Source: Ornithodoros turicata (lineage: Eukaryota > Arthropoda > Arachnida > Ixodida > Argasidae). Taken from it: a DNA stretch of 64,000 nt. Below, one piece after another: positions 47,263-58,773 of the stretch; positions within the stretch are counted from its first letter, which is position 1; each line of letters starts with the position of its first letter. Location of the stretch: positions 98,270,668-98,334,667 of the forward strand of contig NC_088203.1 in the NCBI RefSeq assembly GCF_037126465.1, in the 5' to 3' direction. The notes beneath the pieces were generated by a model. The model did not search any database and was not told the DNA's origin. It saw only the letters and a list, made by a program, of their open reading frames with translations. Both the position numbers and the translations under genes were made by a program.

Positions 47263-48863
47263 CAGAACATCAATTTCCATCGAGAGTTACTTTGTTCGCG
47301 TAGCAACTGGGACTTCAACTCAGTTTCTTTTTCAATAACTTTTCCCAAGACTACGTGTACCCTGCCTCCGGATTGCTGGGGTCCTGTATCTCGCAAATTG
47401 CTGGCTTACCCTCGCAACGCTTGCAGAATGAGCTACAGTGACACGAAGAGAACGTACACTCTTCTTGCCATCCCCTGTAACAATAACAATTCCCAGTAAC
47501 AATACACTTAATTCAATGTTAGCACAGAGGGAATCAACCTACAAACAATGCTTTCATTGGGAATGCGTTCAGATTCTTTAATACTCGTATTCGGAAAAGC
47601 ACCGGCTGTCGACATCAACTGTGCAAGACACAGAAAGCGAGAAGAAATATCGCCCGAATGCATACAAAATTCAATTTCATGGATGACGACCTCGGTAAAC
47701 ACTGCGTTGTCAATTCCTTCTTGATAGGTCCGACAGAAATCTCATCTTTTGCGGATTCACCAAATACTGCAATGTGAGGCAATTGAACGTGGGCAAATAG
47801 TCGATTGCACCAAGCATGAAGGAGAATAAAGATGTCATGTTGACAGAGACCAGGACAGTTACGAGTGAAATATTGGCCCTGGACGGTGGCGGTAGTGGTG
47901 TAATATGAGGCAACTGAAAACTGAAAATGTGCGAGTATTACATGGCACGAAACCGTCTGCAGACCGGCTTGCCGTTTTTGCTGTCACATGCGTGGGCGTC
48001 TCATCACGACTGTTGGCGACATGAGATTGCTTTGACAGGTCGTCCCACGCGAGGAACGTTAGATACGGTGTGCCATGTGCAGAGCTTTCTGCGCACGTTA
48101 ATGAACGCTGAGATAGGCAAATTAATCTACGGACCGACCACTGTGTCGTCGCTCATAATCAAAGTTGCATCGCGACGTGAAGCCACGAATTATCATGAGA
48201 TGACGTTGCACGGAAGGCTGAAACTAGATGAACTACATGAATTACGATAGGAGGAGGTGTTTCGCCGCAACAATTGCGCTATCATGAAACTAGATGAAGA
48301 TGAAGTGCTAAGTGGTGTGCAAGTTCTGAAGTCTATGCGTAAGTGCTGAAGATAAGTGGTAAAACTAGGATTGATGATCGTTATTCATAAGAAGTTCGAT
48401 GTTAAGTGTCAGTCGGGCTTTCACGCAAGACCGCGCGCAGAGAGAAAAAGCGCTATATCACTCTTCTGGTTCACGATATTACGTTCTGTTTCACGCACGC
48501 GCTAGGTATTTCTCATGAAATAATGGCCAATAGGGCGATCTTAGCTAAAATAAATGAAATCATATCAAATGTACCTTTAAACATAAAGTAGAAGACTACC
48601 AAATAGCCAAAACAAGCTAGATTTTTTACTTTCTCACAGGAATATTAAAATGATCTAATAGAACTATTAGTATTGGTTTCGGTGGAGAAGGGGAAGGCAG
48701 TGTAGCGAAATAAAGGACTCTCACTGATAAGATGCATGCCAGCAAAACTCGTGCGCCTCGAATATAGGTTGGATTTTGATAGAGCAATATAGCAACACGG
48801 AAAAACATCCATTAAATTTCGAATCCTTTGTAAACGAATGCTTCATCTTTTTTTCTCTTTCAG

Positions 48864-49071
48864 GCGATTATCTTCCACGTGATGGAACATCCCTCCCACC
48901 CGGGATTTCATCAGTGCGTCACTTTTTCCTCCTTCCCGACAGTGTGGCACGAGAAGGCGTACAACTTTTTTTGCCTCATGGCACTCTATGGGGCTCCCCT
49001 CACTCTCATCGTGTACTGCTACGCACGGATATTATGGGAGATTTACAATCAGTCCCGGTACACTTCTCAAG
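48864..49071 (+). CDS. AKH/ACP-type receptor, exon 2 (ECL2, TM5)
   Basis: Joins exon 1 in phase 0 and encodes residues 184 to 252 plus one base. It contains IIFHV and HPGFHQCVTFSSFP, the second extracellular loop pattern of AKH receptors; C201 can form the conserved disulfide with C123. TM5 (YNFFCLMALYGAPLTLIVYC) follows, then the start of the third intracellular loop (ARILWEIYNQSR). The acceptor is TTTCTCTTTCAG before GCGATT; the donor is CAAG followed by GTAAGAAAG, phase 1. Confidence 0.93.
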
Positions 49072-49138
49072 GTAAGAAAGCTTTCCACTGAAGTCCAGAG
49101 GAGAGGTCGACTGAAGGAGACGATGGGAACTAGAAACA

Positions 49139-49291
49139 TTAGTGAGTTTTAGTATATCGTACGTGAGGGATAGCGTTGGTTGTTCTGCGCACGCGCAGTA
49201 GATAAAGAGAGCTTCGCGCATTGCGCAGAGCCATCACGCTATCCCTTACGTATGCAAAGGTGATAGCGCACGACGCACTAAAACTCGCTAT
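49139..49291. mobile_element. Palindromic MITE, type 2, second copy
   Basis: TTAGTGAGTTTTAGTATATC at 49139 with mirrored ACTAAAACTC at the right end, and a GCGCA-rich centre. It is a diverged copy of 17913-18083 with about 20 bp missing from the left arm. It starts only 67 bp past exon 2. Confidence 0.75.
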
Positions 49292-49419
49292 TGTCTGTTG
49301 ACGTGAATATAAGTATTAATAATGTGAATATCAGTGTGCAAATAAGTGTAATCGAAATTTTCGAAATATATTCAGCAAAACCTCGTGAAAAAGGTGGACA
49401 CATAGCTCTGCTCTGATGA

Positions 49420-49640
49420 CAAGTGAGTCCAGCCGCGTCTACGAACTCACCTGAACGTCGATATGGGGTATCGATGAGCTCGATGATATCATGCCACATA
49501 CTAGCGCACTCACCAGATAACATCACACCTGCTTGGATTACAAGTGTGGTGTTGTCCGGTGAGTGCACTAATATGCGGCATGATATCGACTCACCGATAC
49601 TTCATGAACTCACGCCTTATCAGATGATTGTGATCGTGAG
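49420..49640. mobile_element. Foldback repeat
   Basis: Inverted arms: GATGATATCATGCC (49482 on) with GGCATGATATCG (49576 on), AGCGCACTCACC (49503) with GGTGAGTGCAC (49559), and outer GAACTCACC with a GTGAGTT-like partner. There are no obvious conserved ends and no protein. Confidence 0.5.
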
Positions 49641-49671
49641 TTGCGAGGCTCGAAATGCCGAGCTATGCACT

Positions 49672-49843
49672 ATGCCCCGATTTGTTAAAAACGGGAGGCG
49701 TACGCCTTTTTTGTGACACGTCAGAATTGTCACAAAAATGGCGTACGCCTCCCGTTTTCAACAAATCAGGGCAGATAACGATATCATTCGAGATGATGGT
49801 TGGCTTGGAGTGTGCTATGCGGTGAAGTTCATTTTTACGAGTG
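49672..49843. mobile_element. MITE, CACTCTTAAAAATG family, left arm truncated
   Basis: Starts within the core (CCCCGATTTGTTAAAAACGG) and runs through GGCGTACGCC and its mirror to a complete right end (GAAGTTCATTTTTACGAGTG). The first ~65 bp of the left arm are missing. Confidence 0.8.
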
Positions 49844-50218
49844 TGGGTGGACATGCCATGAAACAACGGTGAAATACTCTGGTTGTGTATGCAGCACATT
49901 TACGTATAATAACGTTGAATCTACGTGAAGTTGAACTGACATGCAGTTTCCAAATAACAAAGGCTAGGTTTAGTCCCCTAGAACACCTCGTGACATTTCG
50001 CAAGTGGGAGTGGAAAATATTATATTCAAACTCGCTGAAGAAGCGTTGGGGTTTCGTAAGCAGGCTATTTTGTATAAGTGCGATTTGCGCACACTGCAAA
50101 CATTAGCTGGTTGTTGCCATTACAGTCCTAAAATTATGATGGTGGTGGTGGTGCTGGTGGTGATGGTGAAAGGAAAAAACAACTTTATTTTCGACCTTGG
50201 GCTCGCCACTGTCGTCAT

Positions 50219-50436
50219 CACATAGCACGCTTCTAGCCAACCATCATCCCGTGTGACATGTTCTTTCCCCTGATCTGCTGAAAACGGGGGGAGGGGGCAC
50301 GCCATTTTGGTGACATAATGCAGTTCATAATTGCCACAAAAATGGCTTACGCCCTAAATCAAGAAAGAGAACGTTGCCACATAGGATGATGATTGGGTTG
50401 CAGCGTGCTATGCGCTGAAGCTCTGTTATTAGAGTG
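50219..50436. mobile_element. MITE, CTCTRAAAACAGA subfamily, left end lost
   Basis: Left part starts at CATAGCACGCTTCTAGCC without the terminal CACTC; the right end is complete (AAGCTCTGTTATTAGAGTG) followed by TA. The core is diverged, with GGGGGCACGCC replacing GGCGTACGCC. The gypsy fragment begins 27 bp after it. Confidence 0.7.
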
Positions 50437-50463
50437 TAGAAAATAAAGGTGTGTTAGAAAGGT

Positions 50464-52170
50464 GTGTCCATGGACCTCAAAACAGGGTACTGGCAAATTG
50501 AAGTCGACGAACGGGACCGTGAGAAGACTGCCTTCGTCACTCCGGATGGACTTTTCGAATTCAAGGTTATGCCTTTCGGCCTTTGCACAGCATCAGCGAC
50601 GTTCCAGCGAGTTATGGATACAGTTCTCGCCGGGTTGAAGTGGCAACCCTGCCTGGTGTACCTCGACGATGTTGTCGTCTTCGCAAGAACGGCTACGAGG
50701 AACTCAGATTTCTCGGCCATCTCGTGAGCAGCGACGGTGTACGTCCCGACCCCGAGAAGACGGCGGCCATCACAAATTACCCTGTTCCTTCTACCGTGAA
50801 AGACGTTCGAAGCTTTCTTGGCCTTTGCGCCTACTACCGATGGAACTTTTCAAGAACTGCGTCGCCCCTGAATGCCCTCACGAAGGAGGGATCCACGTTT
50901 ATCTGGAGTGAAGCCCAGCAACAGGCGTTTGTAGAATTGAAGACGCGTCTACAGACCGCACCCGTGCTTGCCCACTTCGATCCAAACGCCGGAACAGAAA
51001 TACACACCGACGCAAGCAACGATGGTCTAGGAGCGGTGCTCGTTCAACTTCACGACGGCGTTGAACGTGTCATCGCTTACGCAAGCAGAACGCTAACCAA
51101 GGTAAAGAAGAACTATTCGACGACCGAAAAAGAGTGCCGTGCACTCATATGGGTCATCACAAAGTTGCGTCCCTATCTATACGTACGGCCGTTCAAGGTG
51201 GTAACGGACCACCATTCTCTGTGCTGGCTGGCTGGTTCAAGGGATCCCTCGGGACGCCTAGCGAGATTGCGCCTCCGATTACAGGAGTATGACGTAACCA
51301 TCACTTACAAGTCAGGAAGAAAACACAACGACGTCGACTGCCTGTCCCGAGCACCACTCCAGCGACAGGACAACAGTCTCGACGACGACGACGACGCTTT
51401 CCTCGATCTAATGAGCACGACTGCCATGTCTATCAAGCAATACAACGACCCCGAATTGAAGACACTCGGCGACTATCTGCAGGGCCGCGCCGACAATGTT
51501 CCTCCCATCTTCAGAAGATCACTCCCAAGTTTTTCCCAACGTAATGGTGTCCTCTACAAAGAAAACCACGCACCACAAAGCGCTACGTGACTTCTCGTTG
51601 TGCCCGGGGGCCTGCGCATCGAGATTCTTGAATACTTCCACGATGAACTGTTATCAGGTCATTTGGAATACAGCCGGACACTGGCCCGTATAAGGGAAAA
51701 GTACTACTGGCCAAAACTGGCCAAGACCGTCCACCACTACGTAAGGACGTGCCGGGAATGCCAACGACGAGAAACGCCGCCGGTACGACCTTCTGGGTAC
51801 CTTCAGCCAATCGCACCACCGTCGGCGCCGTTCGAGCGGATTGGGATGGATCTACTCGGGCCCTTCCCACGTTGGTCTTCTGGAAATCGTTGGATAATCG
51901 TCGCCACCGACTACCTGACACGCTATGCCGAGACTTAGGCACTTCCACAGTGCACAGCGACAGAAGCATCGAAGTTCTTCATCGAGAATATCGTACTACG
52001 GCACGGAGCTCCGACGGCCTTAATCACCGATAGGGGAGCGGCATTTACAAGCAGGCTAACACAAGAAATCCTTCGACTCAGCCACACCGCTCACCGGAGG
52101 ACAACGGCGTACCATTCGAAGACGAACGGGCTCACCGAACGCCTAAACAAAACCCTTGCTCATGCGGCCA
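50464..52170 (+). pseudogene. Ty3/gypsy retrotransposon pol fragment
   Basis: RT, RNase H and integrase parts of a gypsy-type pol. Frame 50464-50727: SMDLKTGYWQIEVDERDREK, MPFGLCTASATFQR and the catalytic YLDDVVVF. After about 30 lost or shifted codons, frame 50583-51590: FLGHLVSSDGVRPDPEK, SFLGLCAYYRWN, RNase H (EIHTDASNDGLGAVL, YSTTEKECRALIW, VTDHHSLCWL, NDVDCLSRAP). Frame 51600-51938: the integrase HHCC zinc finger (HDELLSGHLEYSRTL, then CRECQRRE) and the core start (GMDLLGPFP). A stop after YAET is followed by another frame with LITDRGAAFTSRL and NGLTERLNKTLAHA. Both LTRs, gag and protease are absent. Confidence 0.9.
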
Positions 52171-52172
52171 AA

Positions 52173-52204
52173 CCTATATGCGGTGAAACTCATTTTTAAG
52201 AGTG
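52173..52204. mobile_element. Solo right end of a CACTCTTAAAAATG MITE
   Basis: TATGCGGTGAAACTCATTTT then TAAGAGTG and TA: only the right ~32 bp of the family, abutting the gypsy fragment directly. Confidence 0.65.
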
Positions 52205-52378
52205 TATGTGAATTTGATCACTAAACGGTGCTCTCTGCGCCATATAGTGATGCAGATATTTGACGGGCTGCGGCTGTCGAACAGTTACCACAGTTGCAGG
52301 TCGGGGACCCAATAACGTGCACTGAAATCTCGTTCCCACGGCGCACACTGCCCATGTCACCAAATCCGCCTCACCATA
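52205..52378. other. Unrecognised spacer
   Basis: No similarity recognised between the solo MITE end and the next MITE. Confidence 0.3.
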
Positions 52379-52695
52379 CACTCTTAAAAATGAGGTCGTG
52401 GTGGTGCCTCCGAAAGAACTCGGCGTTGTCGGCCTCAAAGAGGTGGGCAACGTCACGACTAACGCTTCACCACGTAGCACGCTCTTAGCCAACCATCAAC
52501 CCGAGCGACATCGTTCGTTCCCCTGATTTGCTGAAAACGGGGGGCGTACGCCATTTTTGTGGCATTATGCAGTTCATAATTGCACAAACATGGCGTACGC
52601 CCCCCGTTTTCATCAAATCAATGGAGACAACGTTGTCATTCGGGATGACGGTTGGCTAGGAGCCTGCTATGCGGTGAAGCTCTGTTTTTAGGGTG
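52379..52695. mobile_element. MITE with a repeat inserted in its left arm
   Basis: CACTCTTAAAAATGA at 52379 (TA before it), then a foreign ~71-bp piece (52394-52464), then the rest of the left arm (CTTCACCACGTAGCACGC), core with GGCGTACGCC (52542, 52591), and a complete right end at 52695 followed by TA. The foreign piece matches the complement of the 16820-16905 end of the CAC-tailed repeat. Confidence 0.8.
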
Positions 52696-52909
52696 TAGGG
52701 ATGAACGAGTCTGAGCCAAACTGAGACCAATTGCAACTGTGAACACAGTTTTGATGGCGGTTAGAGAGTGAGCACCTTTCTCCAGATGCTTTTCTACGAC
52801 TTCAAGAGCAGCCTACGGAGAAACCATGCGTGGAAGAAGCTCCGCGAACCTTGCGTTTGCAGGAGCAGGTTATCATGGAGCTGATGAAACTGTTGTTTCA
52901 TGGCAGGCG

Positions 52910-52957
52910 TACTCTAAAAACAGAGCTTCACCGAATAGCATGCTCGTAGTCAACCAA
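52910..52957. mobile_element. Solo left end of the CTCTAAAAACAGA subfamily
   Basis: TACTCTAAAAACAGAGCTTC and then ACCGAATAGCATGCTC, GTAGTCAACCA: the left arm only. What follows is not MITE. Confidence 0.6.
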
Positions 52958-53410
52958 AATTTTGAGCTGCAGAAAAAAAGAAAGGACAAGACCTCTTCTT
53001 TCATATTTTTTTAACACTGAACAGAAACGAAACTTCTACTCTTGTACAACTTCATTTTTTTTTAAAGTTAACAAATGTACCGGCGAACATAGAAGAAGTC
53101 ATAGGGTAATATAAATTATAAATACAGACTGGGGTGGTAGAGGATTTCGTATATGTGTACGAGTGGAACAACAGATGTCTTTTTTTTTCTATATTGAAAT
53201 TAATAGTATTACTAGTAGTACACACAAAAACAATGCGTACCTCGTAAATATTTTTGTTTACGATCCTACCTCTACTATACCAACACCCAGGATCGCTCGC
53301 GTCATAGAGATGATGACAGTGTTGCCGGGTCAGATTTTTTTTTCGCGTTCGCTACCTAGCTAAATCTACCTTGCACACACTTCCGCTTCGCAAGTAAACG
53401 CTATCTGGCC

Positions 53411-53573
53411 CTCGCCAGAGGCGGATCCAGGATTTTTCTAAGGAGGGCGTCCAGTCATGGACAGCATGCTAGATACGTGATCGAGGGTCAATTAAACACT
53501 ATGTGAAGACAGAAACTGACGAGGGGGTCAGTATATCTGCGCCCCCCCTCTAGATCAGCCCCTTGGCCCCTTA
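53411..53573. mobile_element. Possible small TIR element
   Basis: The left end CCAGAGGCGGATCCAGGA and the complement of the right end (CCAAGGGGCTGATCTAGAGG) are loosely similar, each next to a G-rich run (AGGAGGGCG and GGGGGGGCG). The match is imperfect, so this is tentative. Confidence 0.35.
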
Positions 53574-55504
53574 CAACTTTGGGGTAGCGGTGTGCGACCT
53601 CTGTTTGCACAATCAACTGCCAGGCGCAGAACCTGATATAGTTGGACTGTATATCCTCTCCCTGGGAAGAACCAGTATGAAAGGAGTACGGAATGCTTAT
53701 TCGATTAAACCATAATATCCCACAACTGACTTGAGCGCATAGGGGGAGAAGACTCTACTCCGCATTATTTTTCCTCACCCGCCGTGTAGCGACTCGAAAC
53801 CCCACACAGGTAAGACACCTGAGATACGGCATCTCCCAGTATATTGGACTGCGTCGTCGCAGCTAAATCTCGTATACCCTGCATCGCCAACACTAGCAAC
53901 AGCAGCGGTCTTCCTCTAGCGTCTTGTTAAAAGATATTTTTCTCGAGGGACGTCGCTTGTTAGTACTGCGCAGAGATTGCTCACGGTCATGGGGCTCTGT
54001 TATCTGAGCTTCCACATGAAGTGTCGTAAACGAGGCGGAAATTGAAGTAGGTAAGCCGGATAAGGTCTATCTGGATCTTGTTCCCACATGCGACCTCAAG
54101 GATAGTAGTGCGTAGAAGGATGACTTATAAGAACCAAAGTCGAGCTTTGAAGCTTAGCGTGACACTGCTTAGGCCGGACAGCTACACTGCTCCGTTTTAT
54201 AATCCTTCTAATCCTGCCTAGTCATACGTCTTGTTAACGTCATCGGTCAAGGGTAATTTAGTTTAGGAAAGGATAGAGTTAGTAAGCTGGTAGAAACAGT
54301 TGCAACAACAACAACAGATATATTCTGACGATGAAGTGGGGAGGTTTTCAACTCTAGGAGTGGAACGCTACCCCATAGCTAGCGGCTCTGATATGAGTGG
54401 TGAAAATGATGAGTGATGACGATGATGAGCGATGACGATGAGAGATGACGGGAATGATCGGAGCGGCGATGGCGATCGTGATCGTGATGGTGGGAATGTC
54501 TGAGAGGGCTGTTGGGGTCACAATGAGCTCAATGGAGTCACAATGGACTCGGCCGTGGCGTCCCAAGGGCAGTTGTAACAGTGTACAGTTGTAACAGTTG
54601 AAACAGTGTAGTAACAGTTGGAGTTGTTGTATTCAAAATGTAACTAGCAACAGTTAAGTTACCACTTTAAAGTAACTTACTTTAAAGTTATCTTTTAGGA
54701 TAACTGTAAAGTAAGTAAGGAATAGCACGCCGAGTCGACGGAACTCTGAAAAATGGTAAACGGAGCTGTGCGTTATGCAATCGCAGTCACACGTATACAC
54801 ATGTACCTCTGTTTGTTCTCGCAACTTTCAGTTTTCCTGTATGTGGTAGACATGGGTGCCGTCTCGGGTGCCACCACCCCAAGCATTTTGCACTGCCCCC
54901 CCCCCCCACCCACCTCGAAAAAATTCCGTCGACGCTTCTGGTGGTAGACTACAGTTTTTGCGTCCATTATACGTACTGACAGTTCTTGCACGACGGAAGT
55001 GCTGGTTGTTTTTGTCAACAAACCTCCCAAAGACACTGTTGGACAAATGTATACAGGGTAGATTGCGTAACACAATATGTGCGGAGATGTGATCTTCACA
55101 GCATTACATCTCCGGTGGCCATCCGGATGAACTATTATCCCCATCAGTTACGACGTACCCGCGTGTGCGTGATACCTGATTTGCCTGTGTTATGTGTGTG
55201 TGCGAGTGTGTATGCCTCATCTTTTTCATCGTCATCCCACTCATGTACTAACCCACATGCACTGAGGTATGTTACCGCAACTGTTGCGGTGAATCACCTT
55301 ATCCCATGGTCATTCATGTATGTAGTTGTTGTTCCCTCTAGCAAGAATAGGGTGGGCGTTAGTCAAGACCGGCTACGAACAAATTACTGTTACATGCAGC
55401 TGCATACTCCTAACCGAGATTTATTGTCGACAATAAACCTCGTCTGGAAGAATGCAGCTGTCCGTGTCAGTTATTCGTTCGTACGCATTCCGTTCTAGCC
55501 TCTT
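53574..55504. other. No gene recognised; short repeats
   Basis: A GAT/GAC-rich imperfect microsatellite (54390-54470), a GTAACAGT/AACAGTT-rich patch (54570-54725) recalling the hAT-relic composition, and a C-run (54896-54909). No protein domain was recognised. Confidence 0.4.
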
Positions 55505-55734
55505 GGGCTCCTATCTCGAATATCGTTATCTGCCCCGATTTGTTGAAAACAGGACGCGTACGCCTTTTTTTGACAATTATGAACAGCGTAAATGTCACAA
55601 AAGGCGCACGCCTCCCGTTTTCAACAAATCAGAGCAGATAACGATATGATTGGAGATGATGGTTGGCTAGGAGCGTGCCATGTCATGAAGTTCATTTCTA
55701 AGAGTGTATGCGGTGAAGTTCATTTTTAAGAATG
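55505..55734. mobile_element. MITE, left-truncated, with a duplicated right end
   Basis: Starts CTCCTATCTCGAATATCG within the left arm; core with one copy of the GCGTACGCC word; right end complete at 55706 and followed by TA. Then a second right-end fragment (TGCGGTGAAGTTCATTTTTA, 55709-55734) follows at once. Confidence 0.75.
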
Positions 55735-56034
55735 CACTTTCTTTCCGCCCAGCAAAAGCGACCATATGCTGTGGCAAACTTATTTCACATCGCGAATTGC
55801 AGCGCGTTGACCGTAACAGCACGTGCGTATTTGTTTAGATGGTCTTGATCCATTGTCGTCAAGGAAGACGCAAGAGCATGGTCGAATAAAGAGAAAGAGC
55901 GAACGTCTACAAACGGGATCCGTCATTAACATAGCAGACGAACTTAACGGACGCAATATGGCGTCCTCACACGGCGCCCCCTGGAGTAGAACTTGCAGAC
56001 AGTTGCAGTACTCTGAAGCTGTTCAGTGACTCTA

Positions 56035-56283
56035 CACTCTTAAAAATGAACTTCACCGCATAGCACGCTCCTAGCCAACCATCATCTCGAATGATATCGT
56101 TATCTACCCGGATTTGTTGAAAACGGGAGGCGTACGCCCTTTTTGTGACAATTATGAACCGCATAAGTGTCACAGAAAAGGCGTACGCCTACCGCTTTGA
56201 ACAAATCAGGGCACATAGCGATATCATTCGAGATAATGGTTGGCTAAAAGCGTGCTATGCGGTGAAGTTCATTTTTAAGAGTG
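56035..56283. mobile_element. Full-length MITE, CACTCTTAAAAATG family
   Basis: A 249-bp near-perfect hairpin flanked by TA (56033-56034, 56284-56285), with complete ends. This is the best preserved copy in the window. Confidence 0.92.
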
Positions 56284-56404
56284 TAGGACGCACATCCGTC
56301 AGTATGTGTCCAGGACTGCCACGTATCAATCGTGGGAGTACCGCTTTGATTCTTCATAGTGTACATCGTGTAATTATTTTACCTCTTCATACTTTCAGGC
56401 GTAA

Positions 56405-57000
56405 GGTGTACGGGGTGATCCACCAACCATCATAGAAATTCGTAGGAAATAACGTAGGCAACGGAGAGCCATGCGGTCAAGAGATTTTTTTTTTTTCCGC
56501 CAGGAACATTTGCCATCTCTTGAACATTTCCAACATTTCGCCAACATTTCTTGAACTGAACTCCCAAACTTTCCAAGTTAACCTAACGTTTTCTTTGCGG
56601 AAATGGGTTCGTCATAGTCATCTTACTCAATATAGCAAGTACAGCACTTGTAACGCAACGACGATTGCTGAAATAAATTCGCCGAAAATCCGCGGAAATG
56701 ATTTCTTGGCTCCGCCTGTTTCTTTCTTTTTTTTTTTTTTTTTTGTCGGCTCTAGTTTGAGCGCCAGAGTGCAACGAAAGGAGGTACACATTGACACGCC
56801 ATACGAGGGGGAAAGGGTTAGAATCCCAATCCACAGAACAAACACGCGCGGTGAGTGCGGGAATCAGAGCTGTCTTATCAAAAACGAGGTCACCCGGTGT
56901 TTTGACGGGCAGGGAAGGAAATCAATTTTTGACGCTCAAACTACAGGCATTTTAAGAAAAGCCTGCCGAATCAACGCAACGCTGAAAAATTGTTTCAGTA
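56405..57000. mobile_element. Half-copy of a foldback element
   Basis: The stretch from GGGGTGATCCACC (56414) shares order and words with the left half of 45420-46295 (ATGCGGTCAA, TTTTTCCGCC, TTGAACTGAACTC, CCAAGTTAAC). The mirrored right half is absent; a T-run interrupts at 56726-56744. It is a relic. Confidence 0.45.
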
Positions 57001-57339
57001 GATCTGGCTCACATGGTTCTTGGAAACATGCCAGTCAGATCACAGCCTCAACATAATAATACTTTTTTTATTATACTTTATTCTGGTGATAATGGGCGGG
57101 AATATGTCATCACTAAAGCGACATTCCACCTCATGAGTACATATATCAACAGTGAGATTTGGAGCAACAAGTTTATTATAAGTCATTCGAAGTTTATTAT
57201 ACGTCGTAAACAGGGATATTCTTATTATTATTACGATTAACCCAATTGCCTCACATGAGACCGTCATTAAGGTGTGGGTGAACGATTTTCTCTCGGAAAT
57301 AGGGGAGATGGGGTGCACTTAAGAAAGTGCCAGAAATAT
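57001..57339. other. Unrecognised stretch
   Basis: AT-rich; no similarity recognised up to the start of LINE coding sequence at about 57340. Confidence 0.35.
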
Positions 57340-58642
57340 GCGTTTCCAATACAAAAGCTGTCCATAATGCTTCCTCGGCGCCACCATTGCGCAACGCTAT
57401 CCCGCATCTGCATTCGGTCAAGCTATTTGCCGTTTACGAAGCAACATCCCCTCAACTTCCGCCCGGACCTCCTTTGCGCCACCCATGTGGACACTTCACT
57501 ACCCCACTGTACAAACGTCAATTCCGGGCCTTAGGAAAAAGAAGGTTGTGCCAACAGTTGTGGCCTGCCAACTGACCTTGTACCACATCTACAGTCACCA
57601 CCGGCATCGAACCCAAATATACACCGATGCCTCAGTCTCACTAGTTGGGTCGTCTGCTGCCTTCTGCATCCCAGAGGATGGAGCTGAGCACGGCTTCAAG
57701 CTCCCTCTTATGTCATCTGCTGAGGCCGAGGCATTCGCACTACTGGCCGCTTTGAGACATGTCTCCTCGTGTGCGCCCAGGGCCTGGTCGGTCCTCACCG
57801 ACAGTAAAGTGGCTCTGGAGGCGCTGGCCTCTTACTCTGCCGCAGTCATCAGTGACACCTACACCACGATCATCGCCCTGCACTCTGAACTTGTATCACT
57901 GGGACACGAAGTGGTGTTCCAATGGATTCCGAGCCATGTCGGAATTTCAGGCAATGATCGTGCTGACGCTCTTGCTCGGCAAGCCCACGACGCTGAGCAA
58001 CCAACTGTCTTTCCCCTTGCGCACTCTATGTGCCAGCTGAAAATCCGCCGCTTCACTGCCAACCGCACACAGCTCTTTCAGCAAGAAGCTATACGAACCA
58101 ATGCCTTCCTTAAATCCATTGACCCTTTAATGACATATGCTGCGCCTGGCCGCATCCCGCGCATCGAGGAATCGCTGCTTCATCGGCTGCGGCTGAATGT
58201 GGCCCGAACTCCTCTCCTCCTATTTAAGATGAATCAGCACCCATCACCTCTTTGCCCAACGTGCAACGTAGAAGCCGATGTGCCACACATTCTCATTGCC
58301 TGCCAGTGGTACGAAGACCACCGATCGAGTCTCCGGCGCCGCCTTGCTCATCTAGGCTACCGAGAGCTTTCCCTCGCGGTGCTACTTGGCCCTACCCAGC
58401 ACGCTGAAGTCACGTCTGCGCTGACACGATTCCTTTGGGAATCTAAACTCCTGGGCATTCTCTGATGCGCAACGATTAGTGAAGGAGCTGTTTCTTCTGT
58501 ATTTTTTGATAATTTTCTGTATCCCAGCTGTTTTCTTCTGTTTGCTTGAAAGCATTAGGGAATAGCAAGCCCACACCGTGGCTAACCTTTCCCTTTCCTT
58601 TTTTCTTACTTTGCATTAAACATATCCCCCCCCCCCCCCCCT
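57340..58642 (+). pseudogene. 5'-truncated LINE with RNase H and C-run tail
   Basis: A plus-strand LINE of the same family as 34208-35330. It starts in the RT-RNase H linker (LRNAIPHLHSVKLFAVYEAT in the 57327-57575 frame), then changes frame by one base into the 57485-58465 frame, which reads RNase H (YTDASVSLVGSSAAF, SSAEAEAFALLAALRHV, LTDSKVALEALAS, SHVGISGNDRADALA), an IEESLLHRLRLNVAR segment, and a knuckle CPTCNVEADVPHILIACQWY, with a stop at 58463-58465. The 3' UTR carries GGAATAGCAAGCCCACACCG (58559), a T-rich run, AAACATATC and a C-run to 58642. This ties the orphan tails elsewhere to a coding LINE. Confidence 0.88.
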
Positions 58643-58773
58643 CGGCACCGGTTTCTTTCGTCAAAAATAGACTCGCGCGCAAATACCCTTCTTAGAGGAA
58701 ACATGCATTTGCATACACTCTATAGTCCTTGTCCATTGCATTCCCACATCATCATCATCCATTCATCTATGTT

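Larger units (their letters stand above)
43802..48863 (+). other. Receptor intron 1 (GT-AG, 5062 bp)
   Basis: Begins GTGAGTGATG and ends TTTTTCTCTTTCAG at 48863. It holds the chimeric MITE at 44314, the hAT relic with two nested elements, and a micro-SINE relative. The stretches 43802-44313, 44601-45310 and 47263-48863 hold nothing I recognise. Confidence 0.88.

Noticed and set aside
50219..52204. Calling the gypsy fragment and MITE ends a proven Pack-type element
   Set aside because: The left terminus is missing and no target duplication could be matched; left as a hypothesis only.
58703..58773. Start codon at 58703 for the 547-codon frame
   Set aside because: The 11-bp duplication shows the LINE begins at 58774; codons before that are flanking sequence that happens to be open.
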